Assembly (NCBI GenBank): GCA_032124675.1
Contig: JAQBDA010000315.1
Span: 1 to 64,000, forward strand
DNA length: 64,000 nucleotides
Origin: JAQBDA01 sp032124675
GTDB lineage: Bacteria; Chloroflexota; Anaerolineae; Anaerolineales; UBA4823
Reading direction: 5' to 3'
Below are positions 16,891 through 25,501 of this stretch, one piece after another (the stretch's first letter is position 1; each line of letters starts with the position of its first letter). Both the position numbers and the translations under genes were made by a program. Below the pieces are notes generated by a model. It was not told where the DNA came from. It searched no databases and worked only from the letters and a program-made list of their open reading frames with translations.

Positions 16891-18780
16891 CTATGCCTGG
16901 CGGCGGGCTTCGAAATAGGCCTGTGAGAGCCGCTGTATGGCGATCAGGAAGCCCTCGCCCTGTCGTTGGTGGCCGCGCCAGATCTCAGGGATCATCGTGC
17001 CGTGATAATCACCGATGACCTGGAAGAACTGCACCCAGTCGATGGTGCCTTCGCCGATCTGCAGGCCTTCCCCGTCCAGCCCGGCGCCATCCGCCAGGTG
17101 CAGGTGGCGGATAAAGGGAAGCAGAATCCGCACCTGCTCGTAAAAATCAGCATGCGCCCAGTTGCAGTACAGCTTGGTGTGGGAAGTATCGAAGCACATA
17201 TTAAGCCCCATGGAAGTGATAAAGTCGCGGATCTCGTGAGCGTCCATGAAGGCGTTGGTCAGCCACTGCCCGCCGAAGTACCAGGGGTGCGGGGGCAGGT
17301 TTTCCAGCAGCAGCTCGACGCCGTCGTAATCCAGCTCGTTCACCGAGCGGCGCAGGTTATCGTAGAGCTTATCGCGCTCCAGGACGGGATGGTCCAGGCT
17401 CATAGCTCCGGGGTGGATGACGACTTTAGGTGTGTCGGTGAAGCAGGGCGCCATCTCGCGAGTCAGGTTGATCGATTTCTGCATCAGCTCGACCGAGTCA
17501 CTGCGCTGGCGTTCGTTCAGCGAGCACAGGTCGACCAGTGTGCGGTCCCAGAATTCGGGGGCGTGCACGACCAGCTTGAGCGCATGTTTCCCACCGGGGT
17601 AATGTTCGTCCAGGTCCTGGTCGGTGAAGTGGTACTCCAGCATGCGCGGTTTATATACCAGCATGTCTTCGTAATCCCGGAAGCGAACGGTGAAACCGTA
17701 TTCCATGGGCAGGATTTGATCGGCATCCAGGGTGATGTGGATGCCCAGGTCGCGCTCCAGAAACGGCTCATCCTGCTCGATCACCCGTTCGGATGTACGA
17801 CCCACCAGCTCCGCGTAGCGCTGCGGGGAGATGCCCAATGCAGGTCCTTTGACCGAGACCAGTTCAGACGTGATCACCTCGCCGGGCTGGATCGTGCGTG
17901 CTGCGACCAGGCTCTTGCCGAGCACCTCACGGTTCAGGATCTCGCCGCGGGAGATGAACTTCTCCTCCCCGGTGCCGAGCGCCATCCCAACCTGGCGGAT
18001 ATCGCGCACCAGTTTATTGAAGCCTTGCGGCTCGAGGCTGGCAGCATGGTCCGGCCCGTCCATCGTGCGGTCGAGGGTGACGTGGCGTTCGATGATAGAT
18101 GCTCCCATAGCTGAAGCTACCGTGGAGACGGCAATGCCGCGCTCGTGACCCGAGTAACCTACCGGCACGCCAAAGCGGCGCAGCTGGTGCATGAAGCGCA
18201 GGTTGATGTCTTCGAAGGCAGCCGGATAGGTGCTGTTGCAATGCAGCAGCGCGAACTCCGCCCTGCGTTCTCTCAGGAAGCTGGCAGTGATCTCCACTTC
18301 TTCCATGCGCGACATGCCGGTGGAAAGGATGAGCGGCTTTTTCTTCTTTGCCAGATGAGACAGCAGGGGCAGGTTGGTCAGGTCGGCGGAAGCGACCTTG
18401 TAAGCAGGTATGCCCAACTTATCCAGGAAATCGGCGCTTTCGATGTCGAATGCCGAGCACATGAAGGTGATCTTCCTGGCACGGCAGTAATCGACGATGC
18501 GGTGGTATGCCTCATCGGAAAGCTCCACAGTCTGCAAGATCGGCAGCAGGTAGCGCAGGGTCTTTTCACCGGCGTTGGCGTTCTCCAGGTATTTTTTGGC
18601 ATACAGATTGTCCAGGACTCGCTTCTGGAACTTGACCGCGTCAGCGCCCGCTCTGACCGAGACGTCGATTAGCTCGATCGCCAGATCGATCAGACCGTTG
18701 TGGTTGACGCCGATCTCTGCGATGATATATGTGGGCTGTCCATCACCGACCAGCCGGTCGCCGATATGGATCAAAGGCAT
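16891..18780 (-). CDS. NeuB-family nonulosonate synthase fused to a xylose-isomerase-like TIM barrel
   Basis: A 629-residue three-part protein. Residues about 1-270 are a NeuB/PseI-type TIM barrel (IAEIGVNHNGLIDLAIELID, AVKFQKR, CNSTYPA, GYSGHERG, ERHVTLDRTMDGPDHAASLE) that condenses PEP with an amino sugar. Residues about 280-350 are the SAF/antifreeze-like domain (VAARTIQPGEVITSELV). Residues about 370-625 are an AP-endonuclease-2/xylose-isomerase-like barrel with metal-site motifs VVIHPGAM, LLLENLPP, CFDTSHTKLY and HLHLADG. ATG at 18780 has GGAGGT 6 bp upstream. A sugar isomerase or epimerase step in the same polypeptide is inferred. Confidence 0.85.
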   Translation of the reverse strand: MPLIHIGDRLVGDGQPTYIIAEIGVNHNGLIDLAIELIDVSVRAGADAVKFQKRVLDNLYAKKYLENANAGEKTLRYLLPILQTVELSDEAYHRIVDYCRARKITFMCSAFDIESADFLDKLGIPAYKVASADLTNLPLLSHLAKKKKPLILSTGMSRMEEVEITASFLRERRAEFALLHCNSTYPAAFEDINLRFMHQLRRFGVPVGYSGHERGIAVSTVASAMGASIIERHVTLDRTMDGPDHAASLEPQGFNKLVRDIRQVGMALGTGEEKFISRGEILNREVLGKSLVAARTIQPGEVITSELVSVKGPALGISPQRYAELVGRTSERVIEQDEPFLERDLGIHITLDADQILPMEYGFTVRFRDYEDMLVYKPRMLEYHFTDQDLDEHYPGGKHALKLVVHAPEFWDRTLVDLCSLNERQRSDSVELMQKSINLTREMAPCFTDTPKVVIHPGAMSLDHPVLERDKLYDNLRRSVNELDYDGVELLLENLPPHPWYFGGQWLTNAFMDAHEIRDFITSMGLNMCFDTSHTKLYCNWAHADFYEQVRILLPFIRHLHLADGAGLDGEGLQIGEGTIDWVQFFQVIGDYHGTMIPEIWRGHQRQGEGFLIAIQRLSQAYFEARRQA

Positions 18781-18825
18781 GAGTACCTCCACAAGTGAAT
18801 TAAACGATAATGGAAAATCGAGCAT

Positions 18826-18880
18826 CGAGAGTAATGGGTGAACGGTTCTCTATTCTCTATCATCGACTCTCTTAATCTCA
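18826..18880. repeat. TCGAGAG / TTCTCTAT phrase repeat in the spacer and gene end
   Basis: The plus strand reads CATCGAGAGTAATGGG, then GTTCTCTATTCTCTATC and CGACTCTC. The segment fills the spacer between two genes and provides the last residues (about KRVDDRE) of the CMP-sugar synthetase. Its phrase-like structure resembles other spacer repeats in this locus. Confidence 0.45.
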
Positions 18881-19608
18881 AATCCCAACCCCTGAAAGGT
18901 GATCTCCCCGCTCTCCAGCAAACGTTCTGCGCGCCGCCAGTCATCAGGCGAGTCAATATCGATCCACTCGCTGGCCTCGATCTCCAGGGGCAGGATGCGC
19001 TCGCCGGTCATCGAGTTCTTCTCTAGAATGGTTTTCGACCAGGCTGCATCCACATAGCCCGTCTGCCAGTATACTTCCTGGAGAGCCTGGCGGGGCAGGT
19101 TGTAGGGCTCGGGATGTTCTATCTGGATCAGGGGGGTCATAAAGCCGTCGTTAGCGATCTGCCACATTTTGAACGGGTTCTGGAACGGCACGCACACCGT
19201 GCGTACGGCGTTCGCTTCAGGGCGATCAAGCAGCCTGTGCACTGCCTGGTCGATGTGCCGGACACGGCGTAAGGGCGAAGTCGGGCGCAGCTGGACGATC
19301 ATCTCGGGACGGTAGCCCTCGTTCTCCCTCAGCCAACGCAGGGCGTGCTGGAAGACCGGCAGGTCGGGGGTATCATCCTGCGAGAATTCTTCCGGGCGCA
19401 TGAAGGGCGTCTCTGCGCCGTACCGGCGGGAGATGGCAGCGATCTGCTCATCGTCAGTGGAGACGACCACCCGGTTGACCGTCTCGGCGGCTAAGCCGGC
19501 GGCGATGCTGTAAGCGATCAGCGGGTGCCCGGCGAAAGGGCGGATATTCTTGCGCGGGATGCTCTTAGAGCCACCGCGGGCGGGGATGATAGCCAGGACT
19601 TCAGTCAT
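18850..19608 (-). CDS. Acylneuraminate cytidylyltransferase (CMP-sugar synthetase)
   Basis: A 252-residue enzyme with LAIIPARGGSKSIPRKNIRPFAG (about 5-27), the canonical CTP-binding loop of NeuA/LegF-type synthetases. VVVSTDDEQIA, LRPTSPLRR and a late SEWIDIDSPDDW metal-binding segment follow. It activates a nonulosonic acid as its CMP derivative for transfer. It lies directly before the NeuB-TIM fusion in transcription order and after an SDR, so these three probably form one pathway. The C-terminal tail is repeat-derived. Confidence 0.92.
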   Translation of the reverse strand: MTEVLAIIPARGGSKSIPRKNIRPFAGHPLIAYSIAAGLAAETVNRVVVSTDDEQIAAISRRYGAETPFMRPEEFSQDDTPDLPVFQHALRWLRENEGYRPEMIVQLRPTSPLRRVRHIDQAVHRLLDRPEANAVRTVCVPFQNPFKMWQIANDGFMTPLIQIEHPEPYNLPRQALQEVYWQTGYVDAAWSKTILEKNSMTGERILPLEIEASEWIDIDSPDDWRRAERLLESGEITFQGLGFEIKRVDDRE

Positions 19609-19659
19609 TAAGATTACCGGTTAGCCCAGCTATCAGGTGGCAACCTACCGGGTAGCCAG
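19609..19659. repeat. Imperfect direct repeat ACCGGTTAGCCCAGC / ACCGGGTAGCCAGC
   Basis: The 51-bp spacer between the SDR and the CMP-sugar synthetase consists largely of two imperfect direct copies, followed by AGCTACC. No promoter or terminator is evident. Confidence 0.4.
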
Positions 19660-20478
19660 CTACCATGTTGTCCAGCCGCCGTCTACCACCAGGTTGGCAC
19701 CGGTCATGTACGCCGAGGCATCCGAGGCCAGGAAGAGCAGCGCACCGTTCATGTCGTCTTTGTAGGCCATGCGCCCCAATATCGCCTGGGCGGAGTAAGC
19801 GCGCACGAAATCCTGGTCGTGGTCGTTGAAGACACCGCCTGGGGAGAGAGCGTTGATGCGGATATTCTTCCCAGCGAAGTAGGCTGCCAGGTACTGGGTC
19901 AGCCCGATCACGCCGGCCTTGGTCACCGAATAGTAGACCGGCTTGTACTGCGGCGGCTGGCCCTCACGCTGGTACAGGCGCTGGTCGGGAGCGGTCAGCC
20001 CGTAGATGGATGAGAGATTGACCATCACCCCCCGGCCCTGATCCAGCATGGGGCGGGCGGCAGCCTGGCAGCACAGGAACATGCCGGTCAGGTTCACCCT
20101 CAACGCCTGTTCCCAGGCCTCCAGCGGGTAGTCTTCGAAAGAATTGGTATGCCCGCCGTGTTGGGGATCGAATTTCGGGTCCAGCACGGCGCTGTTGACC
20201 AGGATATCCAGGCTGCCGAACTGGCTCAGGGCGGCGTCCACCATCTGCCCTACGGATTGCGAGTCTGCGACATCCGTGGGTAAGCTGATCGCCTGGTGCC
20301 CATCCTGGGAAAGCGTACCTGCTAGCGAAGCAGCTCGATCCGCATCGATGTCGGCGATCACGACCCGTGCCCCGGCCTGCGCCAGGGTGCGGCAGAACTC
20401 TGCCCCCAGCAGGCCGGCGCCGCCGGTGACCAGCGCTGTGCGATCGCTCAGGTCGAATAATTTTGGTAGATTGGACAT
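19660..20478 (-). CDS. SDR oxidoreductase of nonulosonate/glycan loci
   Basis: A 272-residue classical SDR: VTGGAGLLGAEF (17-28) for NAD(P), NSAVLDP, NLSSIYGLTAPDQRLYQ and the catalytic YSVTK, then NALSPGGVFNDHDQDFV and TGANLVVDGG. The long SSIYG..PDQ..Y insertion before YxxxK resembles SDRs of flagellin-modification type (PtmA) found near legionaminate genes, as I recall that family. Here too it stands beside a CMP-sugar synthetase and a NeuB. The reaction is unknown; oxidation of an amino sugar precursor is plausible. Confidence 0.88.
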   Translation of the reverse strand: MSNLPKLFDLSDRTALVTGGAGLLGAEFCRTLAQAGARVVIADIDADRAASLAGTLSQDGHQAISLPTDVADSQSVGQMVDAALSQFGSLDILVNSAVLDPKFDPQHGGHTNSFEDYPLEAWEQALRVNLTGMFLCCQAAARPMLDQGRGVMVNLSSIYGLTAPDQRLYQREGQPPQYKPVYYSVTKAGVIGLTQYLAAYFAGKNIRINALSPGGVFNDHDQDFVRAYSAQAILGRMAYKDDMNGALLFLASDASAYMTGANLVVDGGWTTW

Positions 20479-20493
20479 AAGAGGGTGGAGAGG

Positions 20494-20529
20494 CTGGGTG
20501 GCAGCCAGGCACTCCCTACTGCCACCCAG
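20494..20529. other. 11-bp perfect hairpin without U-tract
   Basis: CTGGGTGGCAG (20494-20504) pairs with CTGCCACCCAG (20519-20529) around a 14-base loop in the 66-bp spacer between the PAPS synthase and SDR genes. Neither strand shows a T-run after it, so an intrinsic terminator is doubtful. It may be an mRNA-processing or stability hairpin or a repeat. Confidence 0.6.
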
Positions 20530-20544
20530 TATGGTTGACGATGA

Positions 20545-22320
20545 TCAGGTTGTTACCGGGGATACCTGCTCCGCCGGTTCCTGTTCCGCATTGCCATTTC
20601 CGTCGGGCATCAAGAAACCGCGCTCTTCCAGATACTTCACAATGATGCGTGCGTTCTCATCGGGAGAAGTCTGCACGGTGTATAGGGTGATCTCCGGGTT
20701 CACCGGCTCTTCATACGGGTCATCCACCCCGGTGAAGCCGGTGATCTGACCGCGGCGGGCACGGGCGTAGAGGCCCTTCACATCACGCTGCTCGCACACG
20801 TCGATGGGCGTATCCACATACACCTCGATGAAGCGTTCTTCGCCGACCATCTTGCGCGATTCGTTGCGCGTGGAGCGGTAGGGGCTGATGGCGGCGCAGA
20901 TAACTGCCCCGCCGTGGCGGGCGATCTCGCCAGCCACGAAGCCGATACGCAGGATATTGGTATCTCGGTCCTCTGGCGAAAACCCAAGACCTTTCGACAG
21001 GTGTGTGCGGACGACGTCGCCGTCCAGCACGGTAATTTGCTTGCCGCGCTCCAGCAGCAGCGAGGTGAGCACTTCGGCAGTGGTCGATTTTCCCGACCCG
21101 CTCAGACCGGTGAACCAGATGCAGAAGCCCTGTTTGTGGCGCGGCGGGTACATCTGCTGCAGGATGTCCGATGTCTCTCTGCGGGTGAACCACTCGGGCA
21201 GCGAGACGCCTTTGGCGAGGTATTCTTCGCGCACCTGGGTGCCGGAAATCTCGAAGACGCGGGCATCTTCAGGTACCTTGGTATGCTCCTCGTAGCGTTC
21301 GTCATCCGCCAGGTAGACGAGATTTTTGAACTCAAGGGGATGCACGCCTAGCTCTTCCCCATACTGAGACATCATCGCCTGCGCTTCATATGGACCGTAG
21401 AACGGACGACCCTGGCTGTCGCTGCCAGGACCCGCATGGTCGCGCCCGATGATGAAGTAATTGGCGCCATAATTGCGGCGGATGATTGCGTGCCAAAGGG
21501 CTTCTTTTGGTCCCGCCATGCGCATGGCAAGCGGCAGCAGGCTGAGCATGGTTTTGCTTGAATCGTAGTAGTTCTCTACCAGGGCGCGGTAGACACGCAC
21601 CCGGGTGTAATGGTCGACATCGCCGGGCTTGGTCATGCCGACGACCGGGTGGATGAGCAGGCTGCCCTTCACCTCTTCGGCGGCGCGCTTGGTGAGCTCT
21701 TCATGGATGCGGTGCATCGGGTTGCGGGTCTGGAAGGCGACCACATTGGCATTGCCCATGCCATCCAGAGCGCTGCGCACCTGAGCCGGTGTGCGGCGCA
21801 GCTCGATGAAATCGTTATACCTTGGCAGGTCGAGCACTTTCAGCTCTCCGGATACGTAAACCTTGCCCCAACGTCCCATCTCCGAGATCAGTGGGTGGCG
21901 GGAGTCGGTGGTGCCCAGGACCAGGCGCGCCTCCCGCTGCGGATCGTAGTGGTACACCTCTTCGATCTGCATCACGGCGATGGTGTTGTTGCGCGAGTCG
22001 CTGAGCGTGATTTGCTCACCCCAGGTGGGCAGGGCGTTCTCTTCGACCGGCAGCGTCACCGGGATGGGGAACAGGGTGCCGTCGTTGAGGCGCATTTCGG
22101 TCAGCACGCGCTCATAGTCAGCTTTCTTCATAAACCGGTCCAGCGGGGAAAACGCGCCGGTTGCCAGCAGCTCCAGGTCGCACATGGCACGTGCGGAGAT
22201 CTGGACCGAAGGCAGACGCCTGGATCGTTCCTGAAGCTCCTGGCGTTCATCGCCGCTGATCATCAAGTTGACCAATGGTCCTCCATACGGGCTGACCAGT
22301 TTTTTATTCGCTTTTGTCAT
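20545..22320 (-). CDS. Bifunctional sulfate adenylyltransferase / adenylylsulfate kinase (PAPS synthase)
   Basis: A 591-residue fusion. Residues 1-170 form the PUA-like N-domain and about 170-395 the ATP-sulfurylase domain with RNPMHRIH (199-206) and GRDHAGPG (292-299). Residues about 396-580 form APS kinase with P-loop GLSGSGKST (405-413), LDGDVVRTHLSKGLGFS and the downstream FIEVYVDTP. It converts sulfate and ATP to APS and then PAPS in the cytoplasm. All required motifs look intact in both halves. No sulfate-reduction genes lie nearby, whereas three sulfotransferases do, so its role is almost certainly donor supply for glycan sulfation. Confidence 0.96.
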   Translation of the reverse strand: MTKANKKLVSPYGGPLVNLMISGDERQELQERSRRLPSVQISARAMCDLELLATGAFSPLDRFMKKADYERVLTEMRLNDGTLFPIPVTLPVEENALPTWGEQITLSDSRNNTIAVMQIEEVYHYDPQREARLVLGTTDSRHPLISEMGRWGKVYVSGELKVLDLPRYNDFIELRRTPAQVRSALDGMGNANVVAFQTRNPMHRIHEELTKRAAEEVKGSLLIHPVVGMTKPGDVDHYTRVRVYRALVENYYDSSKTMLSLLPLAMRMAGPKEALWHAIIRRNYGANYFIIGRDHAGPGSDSQGRPFYGPYEAQAMMSQYGEELGVHPLEFKNLVYLADDERYEEHTKVPEDARVFEISGTQVREEYLAKGVSLPEWFTRRETSDILQQMYPPRHKQGFCIWFTGLSGSGKSTTAEVLTSLLLERGKQITVLDGDVVRTHLSKGLGFSPEDRDTNILRIGFVAGEIARHGGAVICAAISPYRSTRNESRKMVGEERFIEVYVDTPIDVCEQRDVKGLYARARRGQITGFTGVDDPYEEPVNPEITLYTVQTSPDENARIIVKYLEERGFLMPDGNGNAEQEPAEQVSPVTT

Positions 22321-22372
22321 ATTGCTGATACTCCTGATATTAGATTAGGGTTTTCGAATAATTGCAGCGCAG

Positions 22373-23245
22373 TTAATGATTGCGGCGCAGTTTGTTACGG
22401 GCTTTCATTTCGCTTTCGTATACTTTTTTCTCGCCATCGCCCATGGCGGTCTCGATCACGCGGATGTCGCGTATAAGACGCATCAACCCCCACGGTTCCA
22501 CCGAAGCTGCCTGGTCGCTGCCCCACATCGCCCGGTCCAGGGTGATGTGGCGCTCGATGAAGGCAGCCCCCAGGGTCACGGCGGCGTAGGTGGTCTGCAG
22601 ACCGACCTCATGCCCTGAATAGCCAACCGGGCAGTTGAATTCAGCACCCAGGCTGTGGATCATGCGCAGGTTAAGCTCCTCCGGCGGGCAAGGGTAAGTG
22701 CTGGTGCTGTGGGCGATGAGCAGATTCTCGCGTTCGAGCTGACCCACCGCTGCCTTGATCTCATCCATGGTGGACATGCCGGTGGACAGGATTGCCGGTC
22801 TTGCAGTGCGGCGGATCCTCTCCAGCAAAGATGCGTCCGTCAGGCAGGCAGAGGCGATCTTGTAGCAGGGGGGCGAAAACTGCTCGATGAATTCCACCGA
22901 GTCTTCATCCCAGCAGGAGGCAAACCACTGGATGCCTTTCTCCCGGCAGTAGCGATCGATGGCGGCATACCCCTCCTGGCTGAATTCGACCTTGTGACGG
23001 TAATCCAGATAGCTCATCAACCCCCAGGGGGTTTCACGTATCACATTCTGGTATTCTGGGGGTACGGCTTTTATCGGGGTGCGTTTCTGGAATTTGACCG
23101 CATCACAGCCCGCCATCACTGCTACATCGATCAGCCGCCGGGCGATATTCAAATCCCCATTGTGGTTGATGCCGACCTCGGCAATGATAAAGGTCGGGTT
23201 TCCCTCGCCTACCCAGCGCTCTCCAATCTTAATGGCTGCTGCCAT
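22373..23245 (-). CDS. NeuB-family synthase lacking the SAF domain
   Basis: A 290-residue TIM-barrel protein: IAEVGINHNGDLNIARRLID, AVKFQKRTP, STSTYPCPPEELNLRMI, CPVGYSGHEVG, ERHITLDRAMWGSDQAASVEP. These are the PEP- and metal-binding segments of N-acetylneuraminate-type synthases. It stops at KARNKLRRNH, exactly where the C-terminal SAF/antifreeze-like domain (about 60 residues) normally begins, and no SAF remnant lies in the following 52 bp. The SAF domain usually completes the partner active site in the dimer, so activity may differ or need another protein. It starts 42 bp after the CMP-synthetase/HAD gene. Confidence 0.88.
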   Translation of the reverse strand: MAAAIKIGERWVGEGNPTFIIAEVGINHNGDLNIARRLIDVAVMAGCDAVKFQKRTPIKAVPPEYQNVIRETPWGLMSYLDYRHKVEFSQEGYAAIDRYCREKGIQWFASCWDEDSVEFIEQFSPPCYKIASACLTDASLLERIRRTARPAILSTGMSTMDEIKAAVGQLERENLLIAHSTSTYPCPPEELNLRMIHSLGAEFNCPVGYSGHEVGLQTTYAAVTLGAAFIERHITLDRAMWGSDQAASVEPWGLMRLIRDIRVIETAMGDGEKKVYESEMKARNKLRRNH

Positions 23246-23287
23246 TCGTACTCCTTTTCAGTTTCATCATGCAGGATTGCCTGCCCT

Positions 23288-24475
23288 CTATCTGCCAGCC
23301 TGCATCTCGAGGATCAGCTCGCATATCTCGCGGATAGCCCCATCGCCGCCGCGGTGCTCCAGCACGATATCTGCAACCGCCATCACCTTGGGATAAGCAT
23401 CCGCCGGGGCGACGGCACAGCCCACGCGGGTCATGCAGGGCAGGTCATTGTCATCGTTGCCAACATACACCACAGAAACCGGGTCGATGCTGCGCTCTGC
23501 CAGCCAGGCTTCGAGTGCGGGCCATTTATCTTGAATGTCCTGCAGGCAGGGCAGATCGAGCTTGCCGGCACGGGCGGCGACCACCGGATTGGGTTCGGTG
23601 GAAAGCACCAGCATCGGCAGCCCGCTCTTTTTCAGACGACCGATCCCCCACCCATCGCTGCGGTCGCAGACTACTGCTTCACGCCCATCCTGGAATACGA
23701 GCACCTTGTTATCGGTGAACACGCCGTCGAAATCCAATACCAGAGCGCCGATCTCTTCCGGCAGGGCGCTGGTCTGACGCATGCGCCCCTGCTGGCTGAC
23801 CAGCGCTTCGGCGATGGTGAAATCTACCGGGTTGTCGATCTCCAGGCGGCGTTCGGCGGGCATCTGGTACAGGGCTGTCTTGCCGAAGAAGCGGTGCTGC
23901 GCCTGCAGGAAGCCGGGGACGCGCATTACATAAACCGCGCCGGTCTCCAGGTACTGCGCCTCGCGCTCCTGACGCAGTGGGCGCACAGTTTTGCTGTGGT
24001 TGAGTCCGATGGCATCGCCGGACGGGTCATTCTGCCAGAGAAAGTAATGAAATGGGATCACTGCCAGTCCACTGTCCGCTCCGGCATCCAGCAGCGCCTG
24101 GATGGTTCCGTCGATATCCTCAGCCTGGGTCAGCGGGGATGTGCATTGCAGGAATGCCAACAAGTCGGGCTGGTAGCCCTCGGTCAGGGATAGATACTCC
24201 AGGGCGTGCAGCAGGGCCGACTCGGACGAAGCGCTGTCTCCGCTGATATCTGCCGGGCGCCAGACGACTTCAGCCCCATATTGCTGGGAGATGGCACCGA
24301 TCTCGGTATCATCGGTCGAAACTACCACGCGATCCACCAGGCGAGCCCGCAGTGCCGCCTGGATGCTGTAAGCGACCAGCGGCACCCCTAATAGGGGCAG
24401 AATATTTTTGCGCGGGATGCCCTTAGACCCACCTCGGGCAGGGATAACGAGCACACATTTCATCTTATTGCTCAC
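23288..24475 (-). CDS. CMP-sugar synthetase fused to KdsC-like HAD phosphatase
   Basis: A 395-residue fusion. Residues 1-230 are an acylneuraminate cytidylyltransferase (VIPARGGSKGIPRKNILPL; VVSTDDTEIG; LQCTSPLTQAEDID; RRLEIDNPVDF). Residues about 243-392 are a HAD domain with LVLDFDGVFTDN, VLSTEPN and YVGNDDNDLPCM, typical of KDO-8-P/NeuNAc-9-P phosphatases. The phosphatase would dephosphorylate a nonulosonate 9-phosphate-like product and the synthetase would activate it. Gene order (this gene, then NeuB) fits one pathway. It overlaps the Gfo/Idh gene by 4 bp. Confidence 0.92.
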   Translation of the reverse strand: MSNKMKCVLVIPARGGSKGIPRKNILPLLGVPLVAYSIQAALRARLVDRVVVSTDDTEIGAISQQYGAEVVWRPADISGDSASSESALLHALEYLSLTEGYQPDLLAFLQCTSPLTQAEDIDGTIQALLDAGADSGLAVIPFHYFLWQNDPSGDAIGLNHSKTVRPLRQEREAQYLETGAVYVMRVPGFLQAQHRFFGKTALYQMPAERRLEIDNPVDFTIAEALVSQQGRMRQTSALPEEIGALVLDFDGVFTDNKVLVFQDGREAVVCDRSDGWGIGRLKKSGLPMLVLSTEPNPVVAARAGKLDLPCLQDIQDKWPALEAWLAERSIDPVSVVYVGNDDNDLPCMTRVGCAVAPADAYPKVMAVADIVLEHRGGDGAIREICELILEMQAGR

Positions 24476-25488
24476 AAGTGAACCAATTTACCTTCCTGAG
24501 CGGAGCTCAGTGCTGCCAGCGACAGCCTCAACGCCTGGATGCCATCATCCAGCGAGCACAGCGGCTGCGCTTCTCCCCGGACCACCTGCAGGAAGTGTCT
24601 CATCTGCGATAGGAACAGCTGGTTGCGTTCGAAGCCTGCCGGGGTGGGATGTACCTCCCAGGCCGGTTCTGTTGAATCATCTGCCGCTGTCCGGGAATCC
24701 GGTGCCCGGAAGAGGCGTACCGTGCCATCAGAATTATCCCAGAGCAGGCTGCCGCGGGTCCCGGTAATCTCCAGGCGGTGGGCTGCCGGGCGCTGATTAT
24801 AATCCAGGTGCATGCTGCCCAAGGCACCATCGGCGAACTTAAGGCCGATCTCGGCGGTATCCTCCACATCCAGCGTCAGGTCGCCGCTGCTTCCGGTAAA
24901 AGCCCACACCGCCTCCACCTCTCCAACCAGCCAGCGCAGGTAATCCAGCGGGTGGGATAAGGTCAGCACCACGCCGCCACCCAGATCGCTGCGGGCGCTG
25001 TATCCCTGGCGGTAATCCTCCCAGGGGTGCCACCCGGGCAGGTATTCACCCCAATGGGCGCGCACCGATAGCACCCGCCCAATGGCACTCTCACCCAGCA
25101 GGGCAGCGATTTTTCTCAATCCCGGGTGGAAGCGGAACTGGTAGCCCACCAGCACCTGCCCGCCGCCGCGCTGCACCGCGGCTGCAAGCTCGCTGACCCG
25201 CTCCATGGAATGAGAGACCGGTTTCTCGATCAGCAGGTGGCAGCCGGCTTCGGCGGCAGGGATGGCTGCCTCCAGGTGCATGGCGGTCGGGTTCGAGACA
25301 ATGACTGCATCCGGCTTCCAGGCCAGGGCAGCCTGCGGGTCGGTCTCGACCGGGTAGCCCTCCAGCTCATCCTCAGGCAATGTGGAGCGGTGCGAGCGGT
25401 AGAGCAAGATGTTGCCCTCGCCCAGTGCAGTCAGGTTGCGCAGGTGGCGGCGTCCGATCGATCCCAGGCCGGCGATCAGGAATTTCAT
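24472..25488 (-). CDS. Gfo/Idh/MocA-family oxidoreductase
   Basis: A 338-residue NAD(P)-dependent dehydrogenase. The N-terminal Rossmann motif is IAGLGSIGRRHLRNL (5-19). VSNPTAMHLEAA follows, and the catalytic-type lysine is in LIEKPVSHS (about 90-98). The C-terminal alpha/beta domain has the family pattern YNQRPAAHRLEITGTRGSLLWD. It probably oxidises or isomerises a nucleotide-linked sugar feeding the downstream synthetase/NeuB pair, to which it is coupled by a 4-bp overlap. The substrate is not predictable. Confidence 0.92.
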   Translation of the reverse strand: MKFLIAGLGSIGRRHLRNLTALGEGNILLYRSHRSTLPEDELEGYPVETDPQAALAWKPDAVIVSNPTAMHLEAAIPAAEAGCHLLIEKPVSHSMERVSELAAAVQRGGGQVLVGYQFRFHPGLRKIAALLGESAIGRVLSVRAHWGEYLPGWHPWEDYRQGYSARSDLGGGVVLTLSHPLDYLRWLVGEVEAVWAFTGSSGDLTLDVEDTAEIGLKFADGALGSMHLDYNQRPAAHRLEITGTRGSLLWDNSDGTVRLFRAPDSRTAADDSTEPAWEVHPTPAGFERNQLFLSQMRHFLQVVRGEAQPLCSLDDGIQALRLSLAALSSAQEGKLVHL

Positions 25489-25501
25489 CTCGCGCTGACC
25501 C

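Noticed and set aside
16966..18114. A 382-codon open frame on the plus strand
   Set aside because: Antisense shadow of the NeuB-TIM fusion gene; no ribosome site, no domain.
20494..20529. Hairpin as an intrinsic terminator inside the glycan run
   Set aside because: A perfect stem but no U-tract on either strand; kept only as a structural feature.
22655..24193. A 512-codon open frame on the plus strand
   Set aside because: It lies antisense to the NeuB and CMP-synthetase/HAD genes, which have clear family motifs; the translation has no recognisable domain and reflects GC-rich codon bias.
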